Below, in pieces: positions 1 to 7,541 of a stretch of DNA of 58,987 nt. The stretch is taken from positions 1 to 58,987 of the forward strand of contig CAMVQS010000007.1 in the NCBI GenBank assembly GCA_947169685.1, read 5' to 3'. Within the stretch, counting starts at the first letter, position 1; every line of letters begins with the position of its first letter. The stretch is from an uncultured Prevotella sp. GTDB taxonomy: Bacteria > Bacteroidota > Bacteroidia > Bacteroidales > Bacteroidaceae. Position numbers and translations under genes: made by a program. Under the pieces are notes generated by a model, which was given only the letters and a program-made list of their open reading frames with translations, was not told the origin of the DNA and searched no databases.

Positions 1-1000
1 GCAGGAAGTGGAGCACGTCGTCCTTGCCGTAGTCGAAGCAGAGCGAGTCCCAGGCCGGGTGTTCGTGGCGGTCGCCGGGGTAGAAGAACTGATTGGGGTC
101 GCCACAAAGGTTGCCCAGTCCCTCGACCTCGTTCTTGACGGCGTGTGAGTGGACGATGTCCATGATGACAGCAATGCCCATCTTGTGGGCGGTGTCGATC
201 ATCTCCTTCAGGTCCTCAGGAGTACCGAAGCGGCTGCTGGGAGCAAAGAAACTTGACACATGATAACCGAAACTTCCATAATAGGGATGCTCCTGAATGG
301 CCATCACCTGAATAGCGTTGTAGCCGTCCTTCTTGACACGCGGCAGCACGTTCTGGGTGAACTCCTTGTAGGTGCCTACCTTCTCAGCATCCTGAGCCAT
401 GCCGACGTGGCACTCGTAGATGAGCAACGGGTCCTTATGGGGCTTGAACGTTGTCTTCTTCCACTCGTAGGGCTTCTCGGGGTTCCACACCTGAGCAGAG
501 AATATCTTGGTCTGCTCGTCCTGAACCACACGGCGGCACCAGGCGGGAATGCGCTCACCTTCTCCCCCATTCCACTTGACCTTCATTTTGTAGAGCTGTC
601 CGTGCTTCAGGGCTTTCTCGCTGAGCTTGAGTTCCCAGTTGCCAGTGCCTTCCACACGTTTACACTTGTACTTGTCGCTCTCCTGCCAGTTGTTGAAGTC
701 ACCAATGAGGTAGATCTCCGTAGCGTTCGGCGCCCATTCACGAAACACCCAACCCTTCGCCAGCTTATGCAGACCGAAATAGAGGTGTCCTGAAGCAAAA
801 TCAGAGAGTGTCTTCTTGCCGTTGTGGGTCAGCTGGTTTATCTTCCAGACAGCATGATCGTGACGGCCGCTGATGGCTCCCTCAAAGGGTTCCAGCCACG
901 GGTCATTACGAACGAGTCCGATGTGTTGGGGAGTCTCCTCAACCACTTTCTTTGCAGCAGCCTTCTTGGGCTTTGCTGTAGCTTTCTTTGTTGTTGCCAT
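1..1000 (-). CDS. glgB: 1,4-alpha-glucan branching enzyme, 5' part only
   Basis: Partial gene whose 3' end runs off the left edge; about 333 N-terminal residues are visible. It should create alpha-1,6 branches in glycogen in the cytoplasm. After a Lys/Ala-rich tail (residues 2-19) there is a CBM48-like domain (REWAPNATEIYLIGDFNNW) and then the start of the GH13 barrel: YECHVGMAQ, the motif GYNAIQVMAIQEHPYYGSFG, and barrel region I, DIVHSHAVKN. The catalytic Asp/Glu regions lie beyond the edge. The wording of these motifs resembles eukaryotic branching enzymes more than E. coli GlgB. The start ATG at 998-1000 lies 33 nt after the YhcH gene, so the two are probably co-transcribed. The identification is firm. 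Confidence 0.93.
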   Translation of the reverse strand, partial: MATTKKATAKPKKAAAKKVVEETPQHIGLVRNDPWLEPFEGAISGRHDHAVWKINQLTHNGKKTLSDFASGHLYFGLHKLAKGWVFREWAPNATEIYLIGDFNNWQESDKYKCKRVEGTGNWELKLSEKALKHGQLYKMKVKWNGGEGERIPAWCRRVVQDEQTKIFSAQVWNPEKPYEWKKTTFKPHKDPLLIYECHVGMAQDAEKVGTYKEFTQNVLPRVKKDGYNAIQVMAIQEHPYYGSFGYHVSSFFAPSSRFGTPEDLKEMIDTAHKMGIAVIMDIVHSHAVKNEVEGLGNLCGDPNQFFYPGDRHEHPAWDSLCFDYGKDDVLHFL

Positions 1001-1033
1001 AGTATATTTTTAAAGCTTTAACCTTAATTCTTT

Positions 1034-1483
1034 TCACTTAACCGAAACCTTAAATATCGCCTTCTTGATTTCCGGCTCGAAGGAGATGCACGGAGCGTGT
1101 CCGTCCTGCGGAAAGAAGACAGCAAACATACCCGGGTGACAGGTAATGTAGCTCTCTGCAGGCAGGTCGCCGAACTTCGTGATATCCTTCTCGTCATTGT
1201 AGGCTGCTTCAGGCAGGTTGGCGGCAGGCGTATAGCCGTAGGTCTCGTCGCCCGATAGCGGAATCTGGATGTCAATCATCTTACGATGCGTCTCAAGCAC
1301 AGCCTCGTCAGGAGCCTTACCCTTGGCGATGGCTATGTTCAGGAAGAGATCCTTACCCTCGATGTCGTACTTGCCGGCTTCCAGTTTGTTCAGGTTGTTT
1401 GCCTTCATGAATTCCACCACTTTTGCAAACAGCGGATTGAGCGATACATAGCTGCTCAGGTTGTCTAATGTGTCAATAATCAT
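1034..1483 (-). CDS. YhcH/YjgK/YiaL family protein
   Basis: 149 residues, full length for the YhcH/YjgK/YiaL (DUF386, TabA-like) family, small cupin-fold proteins linked in other bacteria to sugar or sialic acid catabolism and biofilm control. Family features seen are the central stretch ETHRKMIDIQIPLSGDETYG, with its His and Asp, and the C-terminal HPGMFAVFFPQDGHAPC, whose two His residues fit the metal site. There is no signal peptide, so it should be cytoplasmic. It lies between the MORN gene (36 nt upstream) and glgB (33 nt downstream) on the same strand, probably one transcript. The exact substrate cannot be inferred. Confidence 0.85.
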   Translation of the reverse strand: MIIDTLDNLSSYVSLNPLFAKVVEFMKANNLNKLEAGKYDIEGKDLFLNIAIAKGKAPDEAVLETHRKMIDIQIPLSGDETYGYTPAANLPEAAYNDEKDITKFGDLPAESYITCHPGMFAVFFPQDGHAPCISFEPEIKKAIFKVSVK

Positions 1484-1519
1484 ATCGTATGAGTTTTAAA
1501 GATATTTGTCTTGCGAAAA

Positions 1520-2635
1520 TCATTTCACCTTACGACGTCCACGAACATACGTGCCCTCTGCCGTGATATTGCCATTGCGGTCACGTTCAATGAACGGACC
1601 GTCACGATGATCATCTACATAAGTGCCTTCGAAGCGCTTGCCATCCTTGTCCTCCTCGATAGCAGGTCCATTACGCTTGCCGTCCTTGAACACACCCTTG
1701 AACTTCGAGCCGTCAGCATAGCGCGCAATACCCTCGCCGTCGATGTTGCCGTCCTTGAACTCACCCTCAAACACGTCACCGCTCTTGGTGGTCATCTTTC
1801 CGCGTCCATTGGGTTTATCGTTCAGCCACTGGCCGGTATAGGTATTGCCGTTCTTCCAGACCACCGTACCCTGGCCAGACTTGTCGCCTTTCAGGAACTG
1901 ACCTGTGTATTTATCGCCGTTGGCAAAGGTGAAGATACCCGTACCAGTACGTTCACCTTCTACGTATTCGCCTTCGTAGGTGTCGCCATTCTGGAAACGG
2001 TAAATGCCACGTCCGTGCTGCAGGTCGTCTTTCCACTGCCCCACATAGACATCACCATCAGCATAACGGAACGTACCGCGTCCGTTACGCTGGTTGTCGC
2101 GCCAGTCGCCCTCATAGGATGAGCCGTCGCCCCAGTCGTACTTTCCCTTACCGCTCTTCTTGTCGTTTACCCATTGTCCGTCATAGTAGGCACCGTTGGC
2201 AAAGGTATATTTACCCGTTCCGTGACGCCGGTCATTCTCCCAATCACCTACATAAACGTCACCATTGTAGTAATACATGGTACCCTCGCCCTGCTGCACG
2301 TCAATGTACCACATGCCTACATATTTATTATTATTCAGGAAATAATAGGTGCCGAATCCATGCTGGTGGTCTTTGTACCAGTCGCCTTCATAGCGCTCAC
2401 CGTCGAAGAATGTAAAAATGCCGTAGCCGTGTCGAAGTCCGCGAAAATAGTCGCCTTCGTAGATGTTACCGTCAGGGAATACGGTCTTTCCCTTTCCGTT
2501 GGGTTTGCCACCCTGCATTTCTCCGTTATACTCTCCCCCGTCGTGTGTCGTACACGAACCAAGTGTGATGCCTTGTGCTCCCGCTGCAAGCGGCAAGGTG
2601 ATGATTATAGATGTGATAATATGTCGAAGTTTCAT
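1520..2635 (-). CDS. MORN-repeat protein, exported
   Basis: 371 residues. The first 20 form a signal peptide ending in AAGAQG. The rest is almost entirely MORN repeats of about 23 residues; I count roughly 15 starts of the Y-x-G-x-W/F type (for example YEGDWYKDHQHGFG, YVGDWENDRRHGTG, YTGQWLNDKPNGRG). MORN repeats form an extended beta-hairpin rod, known in eukaryotes as a protein or membrane-associating scaffold; the bacterial role is unknown. The last three repeats are degenerate. No catalytic domain is visible. It is the first gene of a likely MORN-yhcH-glgB transcript, with a -7 box about 20 nt before its start. A periplasmic or surface location is inferred from the signal peptide. Confidence 0.85.
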   Translation of the reverse strand: MKLRHIITSIIITLPLAAGAQGITLGSCTTHDGGEYNGEMQGGKPNGKGKTVFPDGNIYEGDYFRGLRHGYGIFTFFDGERYEGDWYKDHQHGFGTYYFLNNNKYVGMWYIDVQQGEGTMYYYNGDVYVGDWENDRRHGTGKYTFANGAYYDGQWVNDKKSGKGKYDWGDGSSYEGDWRDNQRNGRGTFRYADGDVYVGQWKDDLQHGRGIYRFQNGDTYEGEYVEGERTGTGIFTFANGDKYTGQFLKGDKSGQGTVVWKNGNTYTGQWLNDKPNGRGKMTTKSGDVFEGEFKDGNIDGEGIARYADGSKFKGVFKDGKRNGPAIEEDKDGKRFEGTYVDDHRDGPFIERDRNGNITAEGTYVRGRRKVK

Positions 2636-2656
2636 TTTCTTATGCGTTTAACTTTA

Positions 2657-2664
2657 CAAAGGTA
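2657..2664 (-). promoter_or_regulatory. Promoter -7 box for the MORN gene
   Basis: On the minus strand this reads TACCTTTG, matching the Bacteroidota -7 box TAnnTTTG. It lies 21 nt before the MORN start. No clear TTTG -33 box is seen at 19-21 nt. Confidence 0.6.
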
Positions 2665-2707
2665 GAAAAAAGTTAGGAGTTAAGGGTTAGGAGTTAGGAA
2701 TTTTTTG

Positions 2708-2715
2708 TACCTTTG
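2708..2715 (+). promoter_or_regulatory. Promoter -7 box for kdsB
   Basis: TACCTTTG, 20 nt before the kdsB ATG, matching TAnnTTTG. It is divergent from the MORN promoter about 45 nt away. The -33 box is weak or absent. Confidence 0.6.
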
Positions 2716-2735
2716 CAGAAAAATTTAGATTTATT

Positions 2736-3473
2736 ATGAAGTTCATTGCCATCATTCCCGCGCGCTATGCATCGACGCGCTTTCCCGGTAAGCCGTTGGC
2801 TATGTTAGGCGGCAAGCCTGTCATTCAGCGAGTTTATGAACAAGCCATCAAGGTGTTGCCCGAAGCCTATGTGGCAACCGATGATGAACGTATCTTCCAG
2901 GCTGTCAAGAGTTTTGGTGGACAGGCTGTCATGACGCGTAGCGACCATAAGAGCGGTACAGATCGCATTCAGGAAGCCGTTGAAAAGATTCATACACAGG
3001 CCGATGTCATCATCAACATTCAGGGTGACGAGCCTTTTGTGCAGCCCTCACAGCTCGAAACACTCATGCAGTTGTTCGATGCACCTGAGACGCAAATCGG
3101 TACATTAGGCAAGCCCTTCGAAACAATGGAAGCCGTCGAGAATCCCAATTCACCGAAGATTGTCTGCGACCGTCGTGGTTTTGCCCTCTACTTCAGCCGT
3201 AGCGTCATACCTTACGTGCGTGGCAAGGAGCAACAGGAATGGCTTCAGCACTATCCCTACCTGAAACATCTGGGTTTGTATGCCTATCGCCGTGAGGTGT
3301 TGCACGAAATAACGCAGCTGCCACAGTCTCCGCTCGAATTGGCAGAGAGTCTGGAACAACTGCGTTGGTTGGAGAATGGCTATCGCATTCGTGTAGGACT
3401 GACGGATGTGGAAACCGTAGGCATTGACACACCTGACGATCTTCAGCGAGCCGAGGAGTTTCTGGCACGCTGA
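2736..3473 (+). CDS. kdsB: 3-deoxy-manno-octulosonate cytidylyltransferase
   Basis: 245 residues, the usual length for KdsB (CMP-Kdo synthetase). It activates Kdo with CTP to CMP-Kdo, the donor for the inner core of lipopolysaccharide, in the cytoplasm. The nucleotide-binding start IIPARYASTRFPGKPLAML, the GGQAVMTRSDHKSGTDR stretch and the metal-binding INIQGDEPFV (Gly-Asp) are all present, and the C-terminal half keeps YLKHLGLYAYRREVL. It is a single-gene unit with its own promoter and ends 10 nt from the convergent J-domain gene, with no obvious terminator between them. Confidence 0.96.
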   Translation: MKFIAIIPARYASTRFPGKPLAMLGGKPVIQRVYEQAIKVLPEAYVATDDERIFQAVKSFGGQAVMTRSDHKSGTDRIQEAVEKIHTQADVIINIQGDEPFVQPSQLETLMQLFDAPETQIGTLGKPFETMEAVENPNSPKIVCDRRGFALYFSRSVIPYVRGKEQQEWLQHYPYLKHLGLYAYRREVLHEITQLPQSPLELAESLEQLRWLENGYRIRVGLTDVETVGIDTPDDLQRAEEFLAR

Positions 3474-3483
3474 ATGTCACTGC

Positions 3484-4149
3484 TTATCCCAAAGCCTGTC
3501 GTAATAAAGAGACCTGTTCAGCAGTGAGCTGTTCAGGCAGATGGATGTTATAAGTCAGGATCAGGTCACGACCTCCTTGTCCTTTACCGCGCAGACGCAC
3601 CTTGGTACCAGGCTGTGTGCCGGCTTTCACCTTCAACTTCAGTTTCTCTCCGGCAGGAGTCTGAACAATCACCTCCCCACCTGTCAAAGCCGTCAACAGG
3701 GGAATGGTGGCTGCCGCCTGCGTCTCGGCAGGTGTTCGCTGACGTGTTGTACGCTGACTGCCTGACGTGCGACCGCCCATGCCTCCAAAGAGGTTTTCGA
3801 AGAACGAGGAGAAACCGCCGCCACCTGACGTAAACGTCGAGAAATCAAAGCCTTCGAACGGATTACCTCCAGCATTTCCATAACCTTCGAAGCCTCCCGT
3901 TCGTCCTCCTCCGAATGCATCGGCATTCTTCCATTGCTCACCATACTGGTCATACTTCTTACGCTTCTCGGGATCACCAATCACGTCGTATGCCTCGTTC
4001 AGTGCCTGAAACTTCGCCTTGGCCTTCGGATCGTCAGGATGCAGGTCGGGATGGAACTGCTTGGCGCGCTTCAGATAAGCACGCTTGACGTCCTTCTGCG
4101 GAATCGTCTTGTCAACGCCCAAAATCTTGTAATAATCTATGAATGCCAT
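3484..4149 (-). CDS. J-domain protein (CbpA/DnaJ-like, short)
   Basis: 221 residues. The J domain (about 1-70) is complete, with the HPD triad in KQFHPDLHPDD, so it should stimulate the ATPase of an Hsp70 partner. A Gly/Phe-rich linker follows (about 75-130). There is no CxxCxGxG zinc finger, so it is of the CbpA type. Only one C-terminal peptide-binding beta domain appears (TGGEVIVQTPAGEKLKLKVK), making it shorter than the ~300 residues of CbpA. It is a single gene between convergent kdsB and the divergent 5'-nucleotidase gene. The role as a specialised cochaperone is inferred from the domain layout. Confidence 0.88.
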   Translation of the reverse strand: MAFIDYYKILGVDKTIPQKDVKRAYLKRAKQFHPDLHPDDPKAKAKFQALNEAYDVIGDPEKRKKYDQYGEQWKNADAFGGGRTGGFEGYGNAGGNPFEGFDFSTFTSGGGGFSSFFENLFGGMGGRTSGSQRTTRQRTPAETQAAATIPLLTALTGGEVIVQTPAGEKLKLKVKAGTQPGTKVRLRGKGQGGRDLILTYNIHLPEQLTAEQVSLLRQALG

Positions 4150-4199
4150 AATCTTACTATTTTTATTTACACATTTACCAGCAAAAAACGTGCCGAGAG

Positions 4200-4231
4200 T
4201 TTGGTTATGTCAGTATAAATGTGTATCTTTG
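4200..4231 (+). promoter_or_regulatory. Bacteroidota promoter for the 5'-nucleotidase gene
   Basis: TTTG (4200-4203), a 20-nt spacer and TATCTTTG (4224-4231), a full match to TTTG-N19-21-TAnnTTTG. The -7 box overlaps the in-frame GTG at 4221, which argues that translation begins at the ATG at 4254 instead. Confidence 0.8.
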
Positions 4232-4253
4232 CCCTAAAATAAACGCATTGACT

Positions 4254-5987
4254 ATGAGAAAACGTTTTTTCATGCTGGGATTGGGACTTATTTGTCTCGC
4301 CCTGTCAACAACGGCCCAAGAAAACAAGAAGACGGTGACACTTCACTTTGTTGAAACCACTGACGTGCACGGGGCGTTCTTCCCCATCGACTTCTACAAT
4401 GAGCGTCCGGCAAACGGCTCAATGGCACGTGTCAGCACCTATCTGACACAGCTCCGTAAGCAATACGGTGACGATGCCGTCATCGCATTAGACAACGGCG
4501 ACATCCTGCAGGGACAGCCCATCTGTTACTACTATAATTTCATCCGTATCGACACGACGAATATCGCTGCCGATGTCATCAACTACCTGCGTTATGACGC
4601 GGAGTGTGTGGGCAACCACGACATTGAGCCCGGACACCCCGTCTATGACAAATGGTTCAAGGAGGTGAAATGTCCTGTCCTCGGTGCCAACATCATTGAC
4701 AACACCACTGGCAAACCATACCTAAAACCCTATGTCATATTGGAAAAGAATGGTGTACGCATTGCCGTTATCGGTATGCTGACACCAGCCATCCCGCTCT
4801 GGCTGAATGCCGATATCTGGTCGAACCTGCGCTTCGAGGAATTGATTACCTCCATGCGTTACTGGGTCAACCAAGTGCGTGAGCAGGAGCATCCCGACAT
4901 TGTCTGCGGACTCATCCACAGCGGTTGGGACGGTGGTATTACCACCCCCGACTATGACGAGGATGCCGGTGCGAAGATTGCGGAACAGATAGATGGTCTT
5001 GACCTGCTGTTCTTCGGACATGACCATACGGAGCATAACAGCGTGAGCAGCAAGGGTGTGCTCTGCATGGACCCCTCGTGCAACGCCAAGAAGGTGGCAC
5101 ACGCAATGGTAACGCTGGAACAGACGTCCGAAGGTATGAAGATCATCGACAAGAAAGGCGAGCTGGTTGACATCTGTCCGCTGGATATCGACCAGGACTT
5201 CGTCAGTCATTTCCAGGGTGCTATCGATGATGCCAAGACCTATATCAACAAGTTCATTGGCGTACTCTCCACCCCATTGCGCTCACGTGACTGCTACTTC
5301 GGCTCTTCGGCCTTCACAGACCTCATCCACAACCTGCAGTTGCAGATTACGGGTGCAGACATTTCCATCACAGCTCCGTTGGCCTTCGACAACACAATCA
5401 ATGCCGGTAATCTCTACATGCGCGACATGTTCAAGCTCTACCGTTTTGAGAACCGTCTCTACACGATGCGCCTGAAAGGTAGCGAAATCAAGAACCATCT
5501 GGAGATGAGCTATGCATTGTGGACAAACACCATGACCAAGCCTGAGGACCACATCTTACTCCTCAACGACACCATTGCCAGTGACATGCAGCGCTTCGGC
5601 TTCAAGAACTTCACCTTCAACTTCGACTCTGCAGCAGGCATCGACTATGAGGTGGATGTCACCAAGCCACGGGGACAGAAGGTGCACATCCTGCGTATGT
5701 CAAACGGACAGCCCTTCGATGAAAACAAGTTCTACGTTGTAGCCATGAGCAGCTACCGTGCCAACGGTGGCGGTGAACTGCTTACGCAGGGTGCCGGCAT
5801 ACCCAGAGACTCCTTGAAAGGCCGTACGCTGACGATGACCGAGCTTGACCTGCGTTATTATCTGACAAAGGAGATTGAGCGCATGGGAACCATCGATCCC
5901 AAGCCTAACAACAACTGGCGGTTCGTTCCTGAAGCATGGACAGTACCCGCGCTGAAGCGTGACCGCAAACAACTCTTTGGTGATTAA
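4254..5987 (+). CDS. Metallophosphatase / 5'-nucleotidase, exported
   Basis: 577 residues from the ATG at 4254, which begins a signal peptide (MRKRFFMLGLGLICLALS); the longer GTG start overlaps the promoter. It belongs to the 5'-nucleotidase/UDP-sugar hydrolase/2',3'-cyclic phosphodiesterase family. The di-metal site motifs are visible in order: TTDVHGAFF, ALDNGDILQGQP, GNHDIEPGHP, and GHDHTEHN. The C-terminal substrate-binding domain (about 330-560) includes the YRANGGGELL stretch. It should hydrolyse nucleotides to nucleosides in the periplasm. NudC follows after 6 nt, consistent with joint NAD(H) and nucleotide salvage, although NudC acts in the cytoplasm. Confidence 0.93.
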   Translation: MRKRFFMLGLGLICLALSTTAQENKKTVTLHFVETTDVHGAFFPIDFYNERPANGSMARVSTYLTQLRKQYGDDAVIALDNGDILQGQPICYYYNFIRIDTTNIAADVINYLRYDAECVGNHDIEPGHPVYDKWFKEVKCPVLGANIIDNTTGKPYLKPYVILEKNGVRIAVIGMLTPAIPLWLNADIWSNLRFEELITSMRYWVNQVREQEHPDIVCGLIHSGWDGGITTPDYDEDAGAKIAEQIDGLDLLFFGHDHTEHNSVSSKGVLCMDPSCNAKKVAHAMVTLEQTSEGMKIIDKKGELVDICPLDIDQDFVSHFQGAIDDAKTYINKFIGVLSTPLRSRDCYFGSSAFTDLIHNLQLQITGADISITAPLAFDNTINAGNLYMRDMFKLYRFENRLYTMRLKGSEIKNHLEMSYALWTNTMTKPEDHILLLNDTIASDMQRFGFKNFTFNFDSAAGIDYEVDVTKPRGQKVHILRMSNGQPFDENKFYVVAMSSYRANGGGELLTQGAGIPRDSLKGRTLTMTELDLRYYLTKEIERMGTIDPKPNNNWRFVPEAWTVPALKRDRKQLFGD

Positions 5988-5993
5988 AAAGAT

Positions 5994-6749
5994 ATGAAAT
6001 ACTATATATTTTGTAAGGACGAGCTGCTGCTCCGATGCACAGCAGACGGTAGCTACACCATTCCGGAGGGCGACGAGGCCCCTGTGGAGATCAAGCCCTG
6101 GACACATGTCATGAACGTGGAGGGCGACAAGGCGTTGCGCATCGACATGCCTGTAACCAATAAAGACGGTTATGAGATGGTAGGCTTGCGCAAGAGCTAC
6201 TATAAACTGTCACAGGAGGATTACCTGAAGGCAGGCAAGTGTCACGAACTGCTCTATTGGGATATGAATACCCGTTTCTGTGGTGTCTGCGGAGCACCCA
6301 TGCGCATGGACACGGACATCTCGAAGAAATGTACCCAGTGCGGTAAGGAGATTTGGCCACAACTGGCCACCGCTGTCATTGTACTCGTCCATCGTGACGA
6401 TAAGGTGCTGCTGGTTCACGCACGCAATTTCCGCACAGCGTTCTATGGTCTTGTGGCAGGTTTCGTGGAGACAGGCGAGACGTTGGAGGAGGCCGTTCAT
6501 CGTGAAGTGAGAGAGGAGACGGGCATTGAGATTACCAACCTGCGCTACTTCGGCAGTCAGCCCTGGCCCTACCCCTGCGGCCTCATGGTGGGTTTCAATG
6601 CCGACTATGTCAGTGGCGAGATACAACTGCAGCAGTCAGAGCTTTCGGAAGGGGCATGGTACGACAAGGATCATCTGCCGACCATCCCTGAGAAACTCTC
6701 CATTGCGAGAAAGCTGATTGATGACTGGTTAGGAGTCAGAGAAGCCTGA
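5994..6749 (+). CDS. nudC: NAD(H) pyrophosphatase / deNADding Nudix hydrolase
   Basis: 251 residues, typical for NudC. It cleaves NADH to NMNH and AMP and, in characterised homologues, removes NAD caps from RNA 5' ends. A four-Cys zinc ribbon (CGVCGAP and CTQCGK, about residues 96-118) is followed by the Nudix box (GFVETGETLEEAVHREVREE) and then by SQPWPYP, the variant of the SQPWPFPxS signature that separates NudC from other Nudix enzymes. It is the second gene of a two-gene operon with the 5'-nucleotidase, and its 3' end overlaps the convergent amidase gene by 14 nt. Confidence 0.95.
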   Translation: MKYYIFCKDELLLRCTADGSYTIPEGDEAPVEIKPWTHVMNVEGDKALRIDMPVTNKDGYEMVGLRKSYYKLSQEDYLKAGKCHELLYWDMNTRFCGVCGAPMRMDTDISKKCTQCGKEIWPQLATAVIVLVHRDDKVLLVHARNFRTAFYGLVAGFVETGETLEEAVHREVREETGIEITNLRYFGSQPWPYPCGLMVGFNADYVSGEIQLQQSELSEGAWYDKDHLPTIPEKLSIARKLIDDWLGVREA

Positions 6750-7506
6750 AGGCATCGGCATCGCTGAGCACGCGGAAACGCTCACGCATCGTGCGCTGTC
6801 CTTCAAGGTCTAACGTTACGCTGAGCGCCTGCTCCCCGTCATCCGTGCACTGGGCAATGATATCCCCACGTGCATCGACCACACGCGAGGAACCTTGATA
6901 ATGCGAATAATGGTCGTCGCCTACGCGGTTCACACCCACCAGGTAAGCCTGATTCTCAATGGCACGGGCACGGGTAAGCACCTCCCAGGCAGTCTGGCGC
7001 GACTGAGGCCAGTTCGCCACTACCAGAATCACGTCAAAGGGCGCTTCGTCCGTATAGCGGCTCCACACGGGGAAACGCAGGTCGTAGCACGTCACCAGCA
7101 GGAAACGGCAGCCACGCCACTCCACGATGCAACGCTCCCGACCAGCGGTATAGAAACGGTCCTCGTGACCATACGAGAAGAGATGATGCTTGTCATAATA
7201 GAATACCCCGTTAGGGGTACAGAAATAATGACGGTTACGGAAAGAGCCATCAGCACAGTGCACAGCCAACGAACCGCACACGGCACAGTCATGTTCATGG
7301 GCCGTATCGCGCACCCACTGCAGCGCAAGGCTCTCCTCTTCCGCCTCGGCAATGCCTTCGGGCTCCGTAGCAAAGCCCGTCGCCCACATCTCGGGCAACA
7401 CATAGAGGTCGCTGCCTCCGTTAGCTCGCACCAGGGCATCAGCACGGCGGATATTCGCCTCAGGCTGTGCCCACTCAATATTAGTTTGTAATAACGTAAC
7501 CTTCAT
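6736..7506 (-). CDS. Nitrilase-superfamily amidohydrolase (omega-amidase-like)
   Basis: 256 residues, the length of the YafV/Nit2-like branch of the carbon-nitrogen hydrolases. The Glu-Lys-Cys catalytic triad is visible: Glu in LPEMWATGF, Lys in YYDKHHLFSYGHE, Cys in LLVTCYDLRFP. YafV/omega-amidases hydrolyse alpha-ketoglutaramate and related amides, acting as metabolite repair for transamination by-products; the substrate here is inferred from similarity. No signal peptide. It is divergent from the GH25 gene with only 35 nt between starts, and its 3' end overlaps nudC. Confidence 0.88.
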   Translation of the reverse strand: MKVTLLQTNIEWAQPEANIRRADALVRANGGSDLYVLPEMWATGFATEPEGIAEAEEESLALQWVRDTAHEHDCAVCGSLAVHCADGSFRNRHYFCTPNGVFYYDKHHLFSYGHEDRFYTAGRERCIVEWRGCRFLLVTCYDLRFPVWSRYTDEAPFDVILVVANWPQSRQTAWEVLTRARAIENQAYLVGVNRVGDDHYSHYQGSSRVVDARGDIIAQCTDDGEQALSVTLDLEGQRTMRERFRVLSDADAFRLL

Positions 7507-7514
7507 ATTGCCTG

Positions 7515-7522
7515 CAAAGATA
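7515..7522 (-). promoter_or_regulatory. Promoter -7 box for the amidase gene
   Basis: Reads TATCTTTG on the minus strand, 9 nt before the amidase ATG. No -33 box is found at the usual spacing. Confidence 0.5.
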
Positions 7523-7541
7523 AGCTATTTTTTCGAGAATC

